This document shows positions 18,422 through 27,178 of a DNA stretch of 64,000 nt, piece by piece. Origin of the DNA: Sporolactobacillus laevolacticus DSM 442 (GTDB taxonomy: Bacteria; Bacillota; Bacilli; Bacillales; Sporolactobacillaceae); the NCBI RefSeq assembly GCF_000497245.1, contig NZ_AWTC01000003.1:116656-180655 (forward strand), in the 5' to 3' direction. The notes under the pieces were generated by a model. The model made no database searches. It was not told the DNA's origin and worked only from the letters and a program-made list of their open reading frames with translations. How positions within the stretch are numbered: the first letter of the stretch is position 1; each line of letters opens with the position of its first letter. The translations under genes and the position numbers were made by a program.

Positions 18422-19626
18422 TGAGACTATTGCAAACGGCTGACTGGCATCTTGGACGCACATTGGAAGGCCGCTCGCGAGAGGAGGAGCAGGAACGTGT
18501 GATGGACGAAATCTGTACCATCGCCGATGAAGAAGAAGTGGATGCAGTTCTGATGGCCGGTGATGTATTCGATACCGTTAATCCTCCAGCTGTGAGCGAA
18601 GCTCTGTTTTACGATACCGCCCAGCGACTTTCGCTTGGCGGTAAACGGCCTGTGCTAATTATTGCAGGTAATCATGATAGCCCGGAGCGGTTGGAGGCAT
18701 CAAAACCGCTTGCCGGGCGCCAGGGTATCACAATTGTCGGCAAGCCAATTCTTCAACCATTAACAGTTCCTATTGCCCATACAGGTGAAAAACTTGTACT
18801 TGCATGTGTACCTTATCCTTCCGAATCCAGACTCAATGAATGTCTCAGTTTAATGAACGACGAGATAGCAATAAAGAAAGCGTATAATGATCGTCTTTCC
18901 GATCTCTTTCTAGAGCATGCGCAATCGTTTAGAAAAGAGACGGTGAACATACTGATGACGCATCTTTTTGCTGCAGGAGGCAAAGAGTCAGATTCCGAAC
19001 GGCCGATTCAGGTCGGAGGCGCGTACACGGTACATCCTTCCGCTTTTCCCGCGACTGCTCAGTTTGTCGCACTTGGACATCTTCATCGCCCACAGACCTT
19101 GTCTGATTCACCAGTCCCTGCACGATATGCGGGTTCACCGCTTGCCTACAGCTTTTCAGAAGCGGGACAACCTAAATCAATTACTGTTCTTGATGCGAAA
19201 CCGAATGTGCCGATCTCAAAGCGTGAGATTGAATTGACTTCCGGACGCCCGCTCATCCGTTGGCGTGCGGAAAATGGACTGGCAGAAGTTTATCAATGGA
19301 TCGATGAAAAACGCGATAGCGAGGCGTGGATCGATTTGGAAATTCGTCTTGATGAAGCGATGAGCATGCATGACATCCAGGCACTGCGCAAAGTGAGGCC
19401 GCACATTGTCAACATCCGGCCGATCTACAAGGGAAATCAGGCACTTGGGAATCAAACGGCGCGTTCGAACCTGCCGATTGATCAATTGTTCATCCGTTTT
19501 TACAAAAATCAGATGGATGGTGCGGAACCGGGAAGTGAGCTGGTTCAACTGTTCATGCAGCTTATTGAGGAAGATGAAGCTGAACGAGAAGTCGCAGTGG
19601 GGAGGGCGGCACATGAAACCGATTGA
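18421..19626 (+). CDS. sbcD: DNA repair exonuclease SbcD (Mre11 family)
   Basis: 401 residues. The five calcineurin-like phosphoesterase motifs are in order: TADWHLGR, MAGDVFD, AGNHDS, MTHLFAAGG and LGHLHRPQ, which bind two Mn ions. With SbcC it opens hairpins and trims blocked DNA ends. The start codon shares one base with the addA stop (TAATG). The C-terminal part (about 280-401) is the capping and SbcC-binding region. It belongs to the same operon as addBA. Confidence 0.96.
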   Translation: MRLLQTADWHLGRTLEGRSREEEQERVMDEICTIADEEEVDAVLMAGDVFDTVNPPAVSEALFYDTAQRLSLGGKRPVLIIAGNHDSPERLEASKPLAGRQGITIVGKPILQPLTVPIAHTGEKLVLACVPYPSESRLNECLSLMNDEIAIKKAYNDRLSDLFLEHAQSFRKETVNILMTHLFAAGGKESDSERPIQVGGAYTVHPSAFPATAQFVALGHLHRPQTLSDSPVPARYAGSPLAYSFSEAGQPKSITVLDAKPNVPISKREIELTSGRPLIRWRAENGLAEVYQWIDEKRDSEAWIDLEIRLDEAMSMHDIQALRKVRPHIVNIRPIYKGNQALGNQTARSNLPIDQLFIRFYKNQMDGAEPGSELVQLFMQLIEEDEAEREVAVGRAAHETD

Positions 19627-22600
19627 ACTTACGATTCGAGGGTTGAATAGTTTTCGCGAGGAACAACACATCGATTTTGAAACCTTATGCGCGGACGGAC
19701 TGTTCGGCATATTTGGACCGACCGGCAGCGGCAAATCAACAATTCTCGACGGAATCACGCTTGCCCTCTATGGAACAGTGGAACGGGCGGCGAACAACAC
19801 AACAGGCATAATGAATCAACTTGAAGAACAAATGTCGGTTGGATTTACTTTTGAATTGTCAGGGGACCAGACAGCACGTTATCGCGCCGAACGCAGCTAC
19901 AAGCGGACAAAAGACGGCGGTTTGCGCCTTGCAAGCTGCCGCCTGCTGAAATTAGGTGAGATGAATGAGGTGCTTGCCGACAAAGAACGCGATCTAACGC
20001 GAGGTGTTCAGGACATTCTTGGATTGACCCATGACGATTTTACAAGGGCGGTTGTGCTGCCGCAAGGAAAATTCGCGGAATTTTTGACGTTAAAGGGCAA
20101 TGAGCGCCGAAAAATGCTCCAGCGCCTTTTTCATCTCGAGAAATATGGTGATGAACTGTCTGCACGGTTGAAAAAATCTTCCGATGCTATGAAACAGCAG
20201 CTTCATGTCATTGTTGAAAAGGAAGCCATGCTTGGTGATTCATCTCAAGAAGCGGTTACAAGCGTACAAAACCGCTGTGCTTCAATTGGGCAGGCACTTA
20301 AAGAGAAACGAAAAAGTCTTGAACAGACCGAATGTGAAAAACAGGAACAGGAACAGATATGGAGCCTGCAGGAAGAAAAGAAAGCAAAACAAAAAACGCT
20401 TCAAAATCTAACAAGCGAAAAAGATAAATTTGATGAATTGAAAAACAAGCTGAGCATGAATGAGGAGGCAGAGAAACTCATGCCTTATCTGGATGCTTTA
20501 AACGAAGCGGAAAAAGAGCATGCACAGGCGGTTGATACATACAAGGAAGCGAACCGAAATTTTGTACGCTCGAAAAACGAGATGGAGGCTGCAAAACAAG
20601 CAGGTGATCAAGCGAAAAAGAGGTTGACTGAGGAAGAACCTAAGCTTGCTGCTGAAAAACAGCGGCTTATTCAGGGTGCTTCAATTCTAGAGCAGCTGGT
20701 GAGCGAGAAAGCTGCTTTCCGGATGATCCATAAGCAAAGTGCTGAACTTGGACAGAAGCTGAAAGACGTGCAATCTTCAGCTGACGAGGAGCAAAAACAT
20801 CTGGTTGAGATGAAAAAGGAAGTGGAGAAGAAGGAGCACGAGCTTTCTACACTTGAGGTCTCAAGCGAACGGCGCGCCCTTGTTCAGAAGGCTATGCAGG
20901 AAAAAAAAGAAATTGATACACTGGATCATTATTTAGTAGAAAAAAGAGGGGAGTGGACTCAGTTGCGTGACGCACTTCAAAAATGTGTCACGAAAATAGA
21001 GCAACTAGACCATAATCGGGCATTAGCCGACAAAAAAGATGCTTCTCTTTTTGATAAAAATCAATCGATTTACAATCGTGCCGTTGATACGAATCGATTT
21101 ATTCAATCTGTACAGTCGTTCGTTGAGATGCAGCTTCAGAAAGTTGATAAAGAACGGGAAGCAGCTTATCAGCACAATTTATCACTTCGGTTGGCAGAAA
21201 AATTGGCTGAGGGGCAGCCATGCCCAGTCTGCGGTGCACTTCATCATCCAGATCCTGCTAAGAGCAGTCATGTCATTTCTGACGCGGAAATCAACAATAA
21301 AAGAATGACCTGCCAAAAGGCTGCTGAATTTTTGACGAATCAACAACAGGAAATCAGAATCTGTTTGGCACAATTGGAACAACAAGCACGGTCATTCCCC
21401 AGAGCTGCTCAGGTATCTGTCACACATGCACAATTGAGTCAAAATGCTGATCTCACAGCCAATTTTGCTGAATGGGAAAAAAGCGGCTTGAAATCAGTGC
21501 TTAATCAAATTGCGCTTCTTGTCAGAGAAGAAAAACAGGATCAGCTGAGTGTCAGCGATATGCTGAATCAGCGCATGGAAGAAGCGAGACATGCCGAATC
21601 AGAGCGGTCGTCACTTAATGCCCAAGCGGCTGTATACAAGGAAAAAAAGCTGGCACTTGAAGAACAAGCAACAGCGCGTAAGCATGAACGCAATGACCGA
21701 GTGAACCACTGGCTTCCCGAATATCCGGCGTTTGATCAAGTACAAGAAGAAGAACGAAAAATTTATAAATCCGATCAACAAGCGGATCAACTTCGAAGAG
21801 ACATTCAAAAGAATAGAAAACAGCTGAGCATCATTGAACAGCATTTGGAGTATGATCAACAAACGTTACGTTCGCTTGAGTCCAGATGGAGCGAGTTGAA
21901 TGGTCGGCAAGATGCTTCTCAAAAAACAGCCACTCAGCTTCACAAGCAGTTGCAGACCCTTAATCTTGATGAAGAGATGCCGATTAAGCAAATGATTCAA
22001 AGTACGGAGCGGGATTTGGTTCAGTTAAAGAGAGACTATGAATCTGGTGAATATGCATTGCAATCGGCACTTGAAAACTATCACATGAATGATAAGCAGT
22101 ACGCAAATGCTCAATCACGATTGGAACGAGCAGACAAAGCACATAAATCGGCATTCGATAACTGGACGGATCACATCGCCATATCTAGGTTTGATCGGCG
22201 TGAAGCTGTGTTGAATGCCCACTTGAGCGATGATTTGTGTACGACACTCTCAGAACAATTGGCAGACTATCAAGAGCAGACGATGAAACTTTCTTCTGAA
22301 CTCCTGACTCTGTCTGAGAAACTTGAAGGTAAGACAGTGACCGAAAATCAACTGGACGAAACGCGGAAAAAATGGGCGGAATTAAGAGGAAATGTACAGA
22401 CTCTGATTGAACGCTATGGGGCAGCTGCTAAGGAAAAAGAGACAATAGAAAAGAATCACAAGCTGTTTCTTGAACTAGAATCAGAACGTAAGAAAACACA
22501 AAAGGCTTCCGATCAATTTGACAAACTACAGCGTGTATTCCGCGGCAACGCCTTTGTAGAATTTGTTGCCGAAGAACAGCTTCAGCAAGTCTGCGCCGCC

Positions 22601-23017
22601 GCTTCGAAACGTCTCGGCGATCTGACGCACGGGCGTTATGTTCTGGAAGTGGATGAGCAAGGGGGATTTATTATCCGTGATGACGGAAACGGCGGGATTC
22701 GTCGCCCGGTTTCTTCACTGTCTGGCGGAGAGACCTTTCTCACGTCACTGGCACTCGCCTTGTCCTTATCCGAACAAATTCAACTTCGTGGCAATGTTCC
22801 ACTTCAATTCTTTTTTCTTGATGAAGGCTTTGGCTCACTTGATCCAGATCTACTAGATACCGTTGTTACAGCTCTTGAAAAGCTGCATATGCATCGGCTT
22901 TCCATTGGTGTCATCAGTCATGTTCCGGAGATGAGAGAGCGTTTGCCGAGGCGGCTGATTGTTTCGCCTGCTGTACCCTCTGGAAGAGGTAGCCGTGTGC
23001 AAATGGAAATGCTTTGA
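19613..23017 (+). CDS. sbcC: DNA repair ATPase SbcC (Rad50 family)
   Basis: 1134 residues. N-terminal Walker A GPTGSGKSTILDGI (about residue 35), a long coiled coil from about 170 to 960 broken near residue 537 by the zinc hook CPVC, then the ABC signature VSSLSGGETFLTSLALALSL and Walker B FFFLDEGFGSLD. SMC/Rad50-type ATPase that clamps DNA and gates SbcD. The ATG at 19613 has SD ggggaggg and overlaps sbcD by 14 bases; longer upstream frames lie inside sbcD and are not used. It is the last gene of the operon, with a terminator at 23038. Confidence 0.96.
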   Translation: MKPIELTIRGLNSFREEQHIDFETLCADGLFGIFGPTGSGKSTILDGITLALYGTVERAANNTTGIMNQLEEQMSVGFTFELSGDQTARYRAERSYKRTKDGGLRLASCRLLKLGEMNEVLADKERDLTRGVQDILGLTHDDFTRAVVLPQGKFAEFLTLKGNERRKMLQRLFHLEKYGDELSARLKKSSDAMKQQLHVIVEKEAMLGDSSQEAVTSVQNRCASIGQALKEKRKSLEQTECEKQEQEQIWSLQEEKKAKQKTLQNLTSEKDKFDELKNKLSMNEEAEKLMPYLDALNEAEKEHAQAVDTYKEANRNFVRSKNEMEAAKQAGDQAKKRLTEEEPKLAAEKQRLIQGASILEQLVSEKAAFRMIHKQSAELGQKLKDVQSSADEEQKHLVEMKKEVEKKEHELSTLEVSSERRALVQKAMQEKKEIDTLDHYLVEKRGEWTQLRDALQKCVTKIEQLDHNRALADKKDASLFDKNQSIYNRAVDTNRFIQSVQSFVEMQLQKVDKEREAAYQHNLSLRLAEKLAEGQPCPVCGALHHPDPAKSSHVISDAEINNKRMTCQKAAEFLTNQQQEIRICLAQLEQQARSFPRAAQVSVTHAQLSQNADLTANFAEWEKSGLKSVLNQIALLVREEKQDQLSVSDMLNQRMEEARHAESERSSLNAQAAVYKEKKLALEEQATARKHERNDRVNHWLPEYPAFDQVQEEERKIYKSDQQADQLRRDIQKNRKQLSIIEQHLEYDQQTLRSLESRWSELNGRQDASQKTATQLHKQLQTLNLDEEMPIKQMIQSTERDLVQLKRDYESGEYALQSALENYHMNDKQYANAQSRLERADKAHKSAFDNWTDHIAISRFDRREAVLNAHLSDDLCTTLSEQLADYQEQTMKLSSELLTLSEKLEGKTVTENQLDETRKKWAELRGNVQTLIERYGAAAKEKETIEKNHKLFLELESERKKTQKASDQFDKLQRVFRGNAFVEFVAEEQLQQVCAAASKRLGDLTHGRYVLEVDEQGGFIIRDDGNGGIRRPVSSLSGGETFLTSLALALSLSEQIQLRGNVPLQFFFLDEGFGSLDPDLLDTVVTALEKLHMHRLSIGVISHVPEMRERLPRRLIVSPAVPSGRGSRVQMEML

Positions 23018-23037
23018 GATTCATAGATAGAATCGAT

Positions 23038-23075
23038 AAACGTACATTCAATGTGTTAATGAATGTACGTTTTTT
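23038..23075 (+). terminator. Rho-independent terminator of addBA-sbcDC
   Basis: A 13-bp perfect stem (23038-23050 with 23060-23072) and a 9-nt loop lead into six T's. Confidence 0.93.
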
Positions 23076-23094
23076 CACACAAATAAGAATGAAT

Positions 23095-23180
23095 AAAGCT
23101 TTAGCGGAATTTAGTGTAAGTGCAACTAAGCCTCTGACTTCGTCAAAGTCTTGCCAGTAGGCAAGTTTTCTAATGTATTA
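23095..23180. repeat. Candidate intergenic repeat element with two small hairpins
   Basis: This non-coding stretch between convergent transcripts contains two compact hairpins: GACTT-CGTCA-AAGTC (about 23136-23150) and CTTGCC-AGTA-GGCAAG (about 23150-23165). The block AAGTGCAACTAAGCCTC before them looks like part of an intergenic repeat, but only one copy is in this window, so repetition is not shown. Confidence 0.4.
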
Positions 23181-23214
23181 GAACTGAATAATTGCAAAAC
23201 GTATTCGATAAGAA

Positions 23215-23838
23215 TCAGCTCTGTTTATAGTAGAAAATGGCGAGCTGTGTTCGATCACGCAGTTCCAATTTTTCAAGAATAGAGCTGATATAGTTACGTA
23301 TTGTCCCCTCACTGAGGAAGAGTTCCTTCGCAATTTCACGATTTGAAGAGCCGCTTGCTACTTGTTTAATAATGGCGATTTCGCGATCAGTCAAGTCAAA
23401 TTGGCTGAAATTCGGCTGGTCTTTCTGTTTTATAAGTGAAGGGATTTTGCTAATGATCGCATCACCAAATACCCGTTGACCGCTAAAGACAGCCTTAAGC
23501 GCCGGAACAATGCTTTCAAAATTCTGCTTCAGAATATAGCCTTTTGCTCCAATGCGGAGCGCCTCAATGATATATTCATCGTCTGAAAAAGTAGTTAAAA
23601 ATAAAATTTTTGCATTGTTATGATCATGAAGTAGAATTTTCGCAGCCTCAATTCCGGTCATGCCGTCCATCCGAATATCGATTAAAAGAATATCAGGTCG
23701 AAGTTCTCGATAAAGCTCCACTGCTTGCGTACCGGAATGGCCGATTCCGGTTACTCGAATGGCTCCGTCTGCTTCAAGAATAGTTTTCAATGAAGAAGAT
23801 ACGAGCTGATCATCGTCAACAATGACTACATTCATCAT
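23215..23838 (-). CDS. NarL/LuxR-family response regulator
   Basis: 207 residues. The receiver domain (about 1-120) has the acidic pair DDD near residue 8, the phospho-accepting Asp in LLIDIRMDGMTG (about residue 56) and Lys in GYILKQNF. The C-terminal LuxR-type HTH (about 145-207) includes LTDREIAIIKQVASGSSNREIA. It acts as a phosphorylated dimer on DNA. Its start overlaps the upstream kinase gene by 4 bases, so the two are coupled. The likely target is the divergent ABC exporter, through the palindrome at 24994. Confidence 0.93.
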   Translation of the reverse strand: MMNVVIVDDDQLVSSSLKTILEADGAIRVTGIGHSGTQAVELYRELRPDILLIDIRMDGMTGIEAAKILLHDHNNAKILFLTTFSDDEYIIEALRIGAKGYILKQNFESIVPALKAVFSGQRVFGDAIISKIPSLIKQKDQPNFSQFDLTDREIAIIKQVASGSSNREIAKELFLSEGTIRNYISSILEKLELRDRTQLAIFYYKQS

Positions 23839-24917
23839 TTATTTTCCTCCTTCGGAATCGAAATAAAGAGTTTAAATCCGTTTGTTGCTTCTATATTCAG
23901 AAGACCTCCGAATGCTTCTACACGGTCACTGATATTTTTTAAACCGATCCCTTGATCAGACACGTTGCGTTGCCAATATCCATTGTCTTTAATAATTAAT
24001 TGATAGAATGCTGGGTGTTCACGAATCGTAATTGAAGCATGGGTTGCATTGGAATGGCGGACAATGTTTGACAAAGCTTCTTTAACAATTGAGATCAGCG
24101 CGTACGTTAATTTTCTACCCGGCTTATGTTGTATGGAATAATCAAACACGAGTGGGCAAAAAGTGAACCTACGCACGAGTTCCTTCAGTTGATTATGCAA
24201 ATCAATGGAATCATCATGAAGGTCATGGACACTTGCGCGAATGCTACTCATCGCTTCTGAGAGGGTATCTTTTAAGGAAGAGAGCGAGTCCCGCATTTGG
24301 TTATCTTCTCGACCAATCGTGAGTATCGCACCGGTTTGCAAGAGTGCGCGCGAAAGCAGGTGACCGACATTGTCATGAATTTCGCGAGCGATCCGGTTGC
24401 GTTCTCCAAGTGTCGCCATGGTTATTTCGTTATCTTGTTTATCTAGCAAATCCTGATTCTGCTGCTTGAGCTTTAGTGCCATCTCTTTTGTTGTGTCCCG
24501 CAGTTCAAAATACCGTTTTTGAAGCTGTTCCAGAGCAATCGTTCTGAATTTGAGTATTCCAGAGAGCAGAAACAGAACGCAGAGTGCAACCTGAACAGCT
24601 ATACTCGCTTGTGGCAAGAACAACGATAATGGGATCATCGCAAGCAGGCATAGCCATTGTTTTTTCGAAAAGAGAAGCTCATAACTGATAAGCGGCAGGA
24701 AGATGCATGACCACGGCAACAGCAAAGCGCTTAATAGAAAAAGCGTTGCCATAACAATGCGTGTCCGCCACTGTTCTGTGTAGCTTAGTAAACTCGTAAA
24801 GATTACGGCAAGAAGAATTGGAGCTACTTGATAGGTGTAATTTCTGCCGGTCAGATATACGGCAAGGCAACTGACAAGCAGGATCAGTTTATCAATAATG
24901 AGATTCATAGCCACCAT
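23835..24917 (-). CDS. NarL/DesK-type sensor histidine kinase
   Basis: 360 residues. About five N-terminal membrane helices (residues 5-140) with almost no extracytoplasmic domain, then a HisKA_3 dimerisation helix with the phospho-His in RIAREIHDNVGHLLSRAL (about residue 180), and an HATPase domain with N box KEALSNIVRHSNATHA and G box GIGLKNISDRV. The lack of a sensor domain suggests it reads membrane state or works with the nearby ABC transporter, as in B. subtilis YvfT/YvfU-like and DesK/DesR-like systems. An alternative ATG at 24908 would remove three residues; neither start has a clear SD. Confidence 0.92.
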   Translation of the reverse strand: MVAMNLIIDKLILLVSCLAVYLTGRNYTYQVAPILLAVIFTSLLSYTEQWRTRIVMATLFLLSALLLPWSCIFLPLISYELLFSKKQWLCLLAMIPLSLFLPQASIAVQVALCVLFLLSGILKFRTIALEQLQKRYFELRDTTKEMALKLKQQNQDLLDKQDNEITMATLGERNRIAREIHDNVGHLLSRALLQTGAILTIGREDNQMRDSLSSLKDTLSEAMSSIRASVHDLHDDSIDLHNQLKELVRRFTFCPLVFDYSIQHKPGRKLTYALISIVKEALSNIVRHSNATHASITIREHPAFYQLIIKDNGYWQRNVSDQGIGLKNISDRVEAFGGLLNIEATNGFKLFISIPKEENK

Positions 24918-24993
24918 CCGTCTCTCGATTCAGCACGTTGATGCTTTCATTTAACCATTTTTTTCGTTCAGCCACAATCTCGGGCCTCATGTC

Positions 24994-25007
24994 ATGACAA
25001 TTGTCAT
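24994..25007. promoter_or_regulatory. 14-bp perfect palindrome, probable response-regulator operator
   Basis: ATGACAATTGTCAT lies between the histidine kinase gene and the divergent ABC exporter, 81 bases before the exporter start. A related TCATG repeat flanks it. Position and symmetry suit a NarL-family regulator dimer. Binding is inferred. Confidence 0.55.
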
Positions 25008-25087
25008 TTTAAATGATGATTGATGACACTTACGGAAGCAGCCGTGTTCAATTACACTGAGTACAGTAATGAAAGGAGATGATCATA

Positions 25088-26020
25088 ATGATCATTCATG
25101 TGAAGAATCTAGTCAAAAGGTATGGCGATTTAGTTGCACTTGATCATTTATCTCTGGATATAAAAGAGGGCGAAATTTTCGGCTTGCTTGGACCGAATGG
25201 TTCGGGGAAAAGCACGGCAATCAACTGTATATTATCACTTTTAAATTATGATAAAGGTGACGTGGAGATTTTTGGGAAAAAGATGACACCGGATGCCTAT
25301 GATTTGAAACGCGATATCGGTATTGTGATGCAGAATGTTGCTGTATTTGACGAGTTGACGGTATATGAGAATATTGATTACTTTTGTGGGCTCTATGTCC
25401 GTGATCGGGCAGAGCGAAAACGACTCGTTGAAGAGGCAGTTGCTTTTGTTGAATTAGATCAGTTTAGAAAGTTCTATCCAAAAAAGTTAAGCGGGGGATT
25501 ACTGCGTCGATTAAATATTGCTTGCGGAATTGCACACAAGCCGAAACTGATTATTCTTGATGAACCGACGGTTGCGGTAGATCCACAAAGCCGGAACAAA
25601 ATCCTTGAAGGTATCGAACGTCTGAATGCTCAAGGTGCGACAATCGTTTACACGTCGCATTACATGGAAGAAGTAGAACAAATATGTTCGCGAATCGTGA
25701 TCATGGATAAAGGCCGGATCATTGCTTCAGGGACGCAAGAAGAACTTAAGGCAATGATTACACTAGGTGAAAAGATTACGGTTGAAGCTTTTTCAATTGA
25801 AGAGGAGCAATTGCATCAATTGCGTGAGCTTACTGGGATTGTATCGGTTGATCATATGGATAACCGCTTAGTAATTAAATCGGACAAAGGAAACAATAAC
25901 CTTGAGACCGTCCTTGAATTTCTAAAATCTCATCAAATCGGCTTCGGCCGCATTTATTCTGAAATGCCGACGCTGAACGATGTTTTTCTTGAAATCACTG
26001 GGAAGCAGCTTCGCGATTGA
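25088..26020 (+). CDS. ABC transporter ATP-binding protein (drug/lantibiotic export type)
   Basis: 310 residues. Walker A GPNGSGKST (about residue 37), the ABC signature LSGGLLRRLNIACG (about 134), Walker B LIILDEPTVAVDP and the switch His in YTSHYMEE. The extended C-terminal domain (about 220-310) is typical of DrrA/YvfR-like exporters. I chose the second ATG (25088), because the SD (aaggag) directly abuts the first. It heads an operon with two ABC-2 permeases. Confidence 0.92.
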   Translation: MIIHVKNLVKRYGDLVALDHLSLDIKEGEIFGLLGPNGSGKSTAINCILSLLNYDKGDVEIFGKKMTPDAYDLKRDIGIVMQNVAVFDELTVYENIDYFCGLYVRDRAERKRLVEEAVAFVELDQFRKFYPKKLSGGLLRRLNIACGIAHKPKLIILDEPTVAVDPQSRNKILEGIERLNAQGATIVYTSHYMEEVEQICSRIVIMDKGRIIASGTQEELKAMITLGEKITVEAFSIEEEQLHQLRELTGIVSVDHMDNRLVIKSDKGNNNLETVLEFLKSHQIGFGRIYSEMPTLNDVFLEITGKQLRD

Positions 26021-26035
26021 AAGGAGATGAATGGC

Positions 26036-27178
26036 ATGTTTGCGCATATTTTTCTGTATCGCTTCAAATGTCTGATTCGTGATCGACAATTGGTTTTCTG
26101 GACACTCGTCTTTCCAATTTTGCTCGGCACATTTTTTTATATGGCATTTTTCAATTTAAACAATGACGAGACGTTTCATCCCATTGATGCCGCAGTCGTC
26201 AATAATCATGCCTACCAGCATGATGCTCAATTTAAGTTTGTGATTGAGCACATCTCCAAGGGGAAAAAACGCTTATTTAATTTAAAGGTCGCATCGACGC
26301 AAAAAGAAGCGGACAGCTGGCTGAAAACAAATAAAGTCAAAGGATATTTTACAAATGGAGAGACACTCAGACTGACCGTACAGGAATCGGGGCTTGAGCA
26401 AAGCATCATGAAGCGTTTTGCCGACCAGTACCGTACAGACAGTTCGGCCATCAAAAGTATTGCAAAAGAAAATCCAAAGGCTCTGCAAAATGGTTTACTT
26501 TCAGACCTTGGTAAACAACAAAGCTATGTAAAAGAAATTTCGGGAGGAAGTGCAAAGCCGAACAATGTGCTCAACTATTTTTATTCTCTGATCGCAATGG
26601 CTTGTCTGTACGGCAGCTTTTGGGGAATGAAGGAAGTCACGGATATTCAAGCAGATGTTTCAGCACGTGCCGCGCGCGTGAATATCGCGCCTGTTCATAA
26701 GTTGAAAGCATTTATAGCCGGAAGCATGGCTGCATTACTTATTCTTTTCTCGGAAATTCTTGTTCTGCTTGCCTACTTGCATTTTGGATTGTCCATTGAT
26801 TTTGGACCACGGACCGGCTATGTCGTGTTGACTGCACTATTAGGAAGCATGCTTGGCGTGTCTTTTGGCGCTTTTATCAGTGCACTTGTGAAAAAAGGAG
26901 AAGGGCTGAAAGTAGCAATTTTGCTTGTGATTTCAATGGTTGGATCATTCTTATCAGGGATGATGTTTCTCAATATGAAATATATAATTGCTCAATATGT
27001 GCCGCTTCTTTCCTGGGTGAATCCGGTCAATCTGCTCACCGATGCCTTTTACGCATTGTATTATTACGACTCGTTGCATCGGTATACTCTGAACATGACC
27101 ATGATGGTGTTTTTCATCTTATTGTTCTGCGGGGGCACTTATCTGATCGTCAGGAGGCGAAAATATGCCAGTCTTTAA
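26036..27178 (+). CDS. ABC-2 type transporter permease
   Basis: 380 residues: one N-terminal helix (about 18-38), a large outside domain (about 40-170), then five helices, the ABC-2 permease layout. LNMKYIIAQYVPLLSWVNPVNLLTDAFYALYYYD-like features near residue 325 (the NPVNLLTDA motif) mark the family. It forms the channel with the ATPase gene upstream. The ATG at 26036 has SD aaggag 9 bases away. It overlaps the next permease gene by 14 bases. Confidence 0.88.
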   Translation: MFAHIFLYRFKCLIRDRQLVFWTLVFPILLGTFFYMAFFNLNNDETFHPIDAAVVNNHAYQHDAQFKFVIEHISKGKKRLFNLKVASTQKEADSWLKTNKVKGYFTNGETLRLTVQESGLEQSIMKRFADQYRTDSSAIKSIAKENPKALQNGLLSDLGKQQSYVKEISGGSAKPNNVLNYFYSLIAMACLYGSFWGMKEVTDIQADVSARAARVNIAPVHKLKAFIAGSMAALLILFSEILVLLAYLHFGLSIDFGPRTGYVVLTALLGSMLGVSFGAFISALVKKGEGLKVAILLVISMVGSFLSGMMFLNMKYIIAQYVPLLSWVNPVNLLTDAFYALYYYDSLHRYTLNMTMMVFFILLFCGGTYLIVRRRKYASL

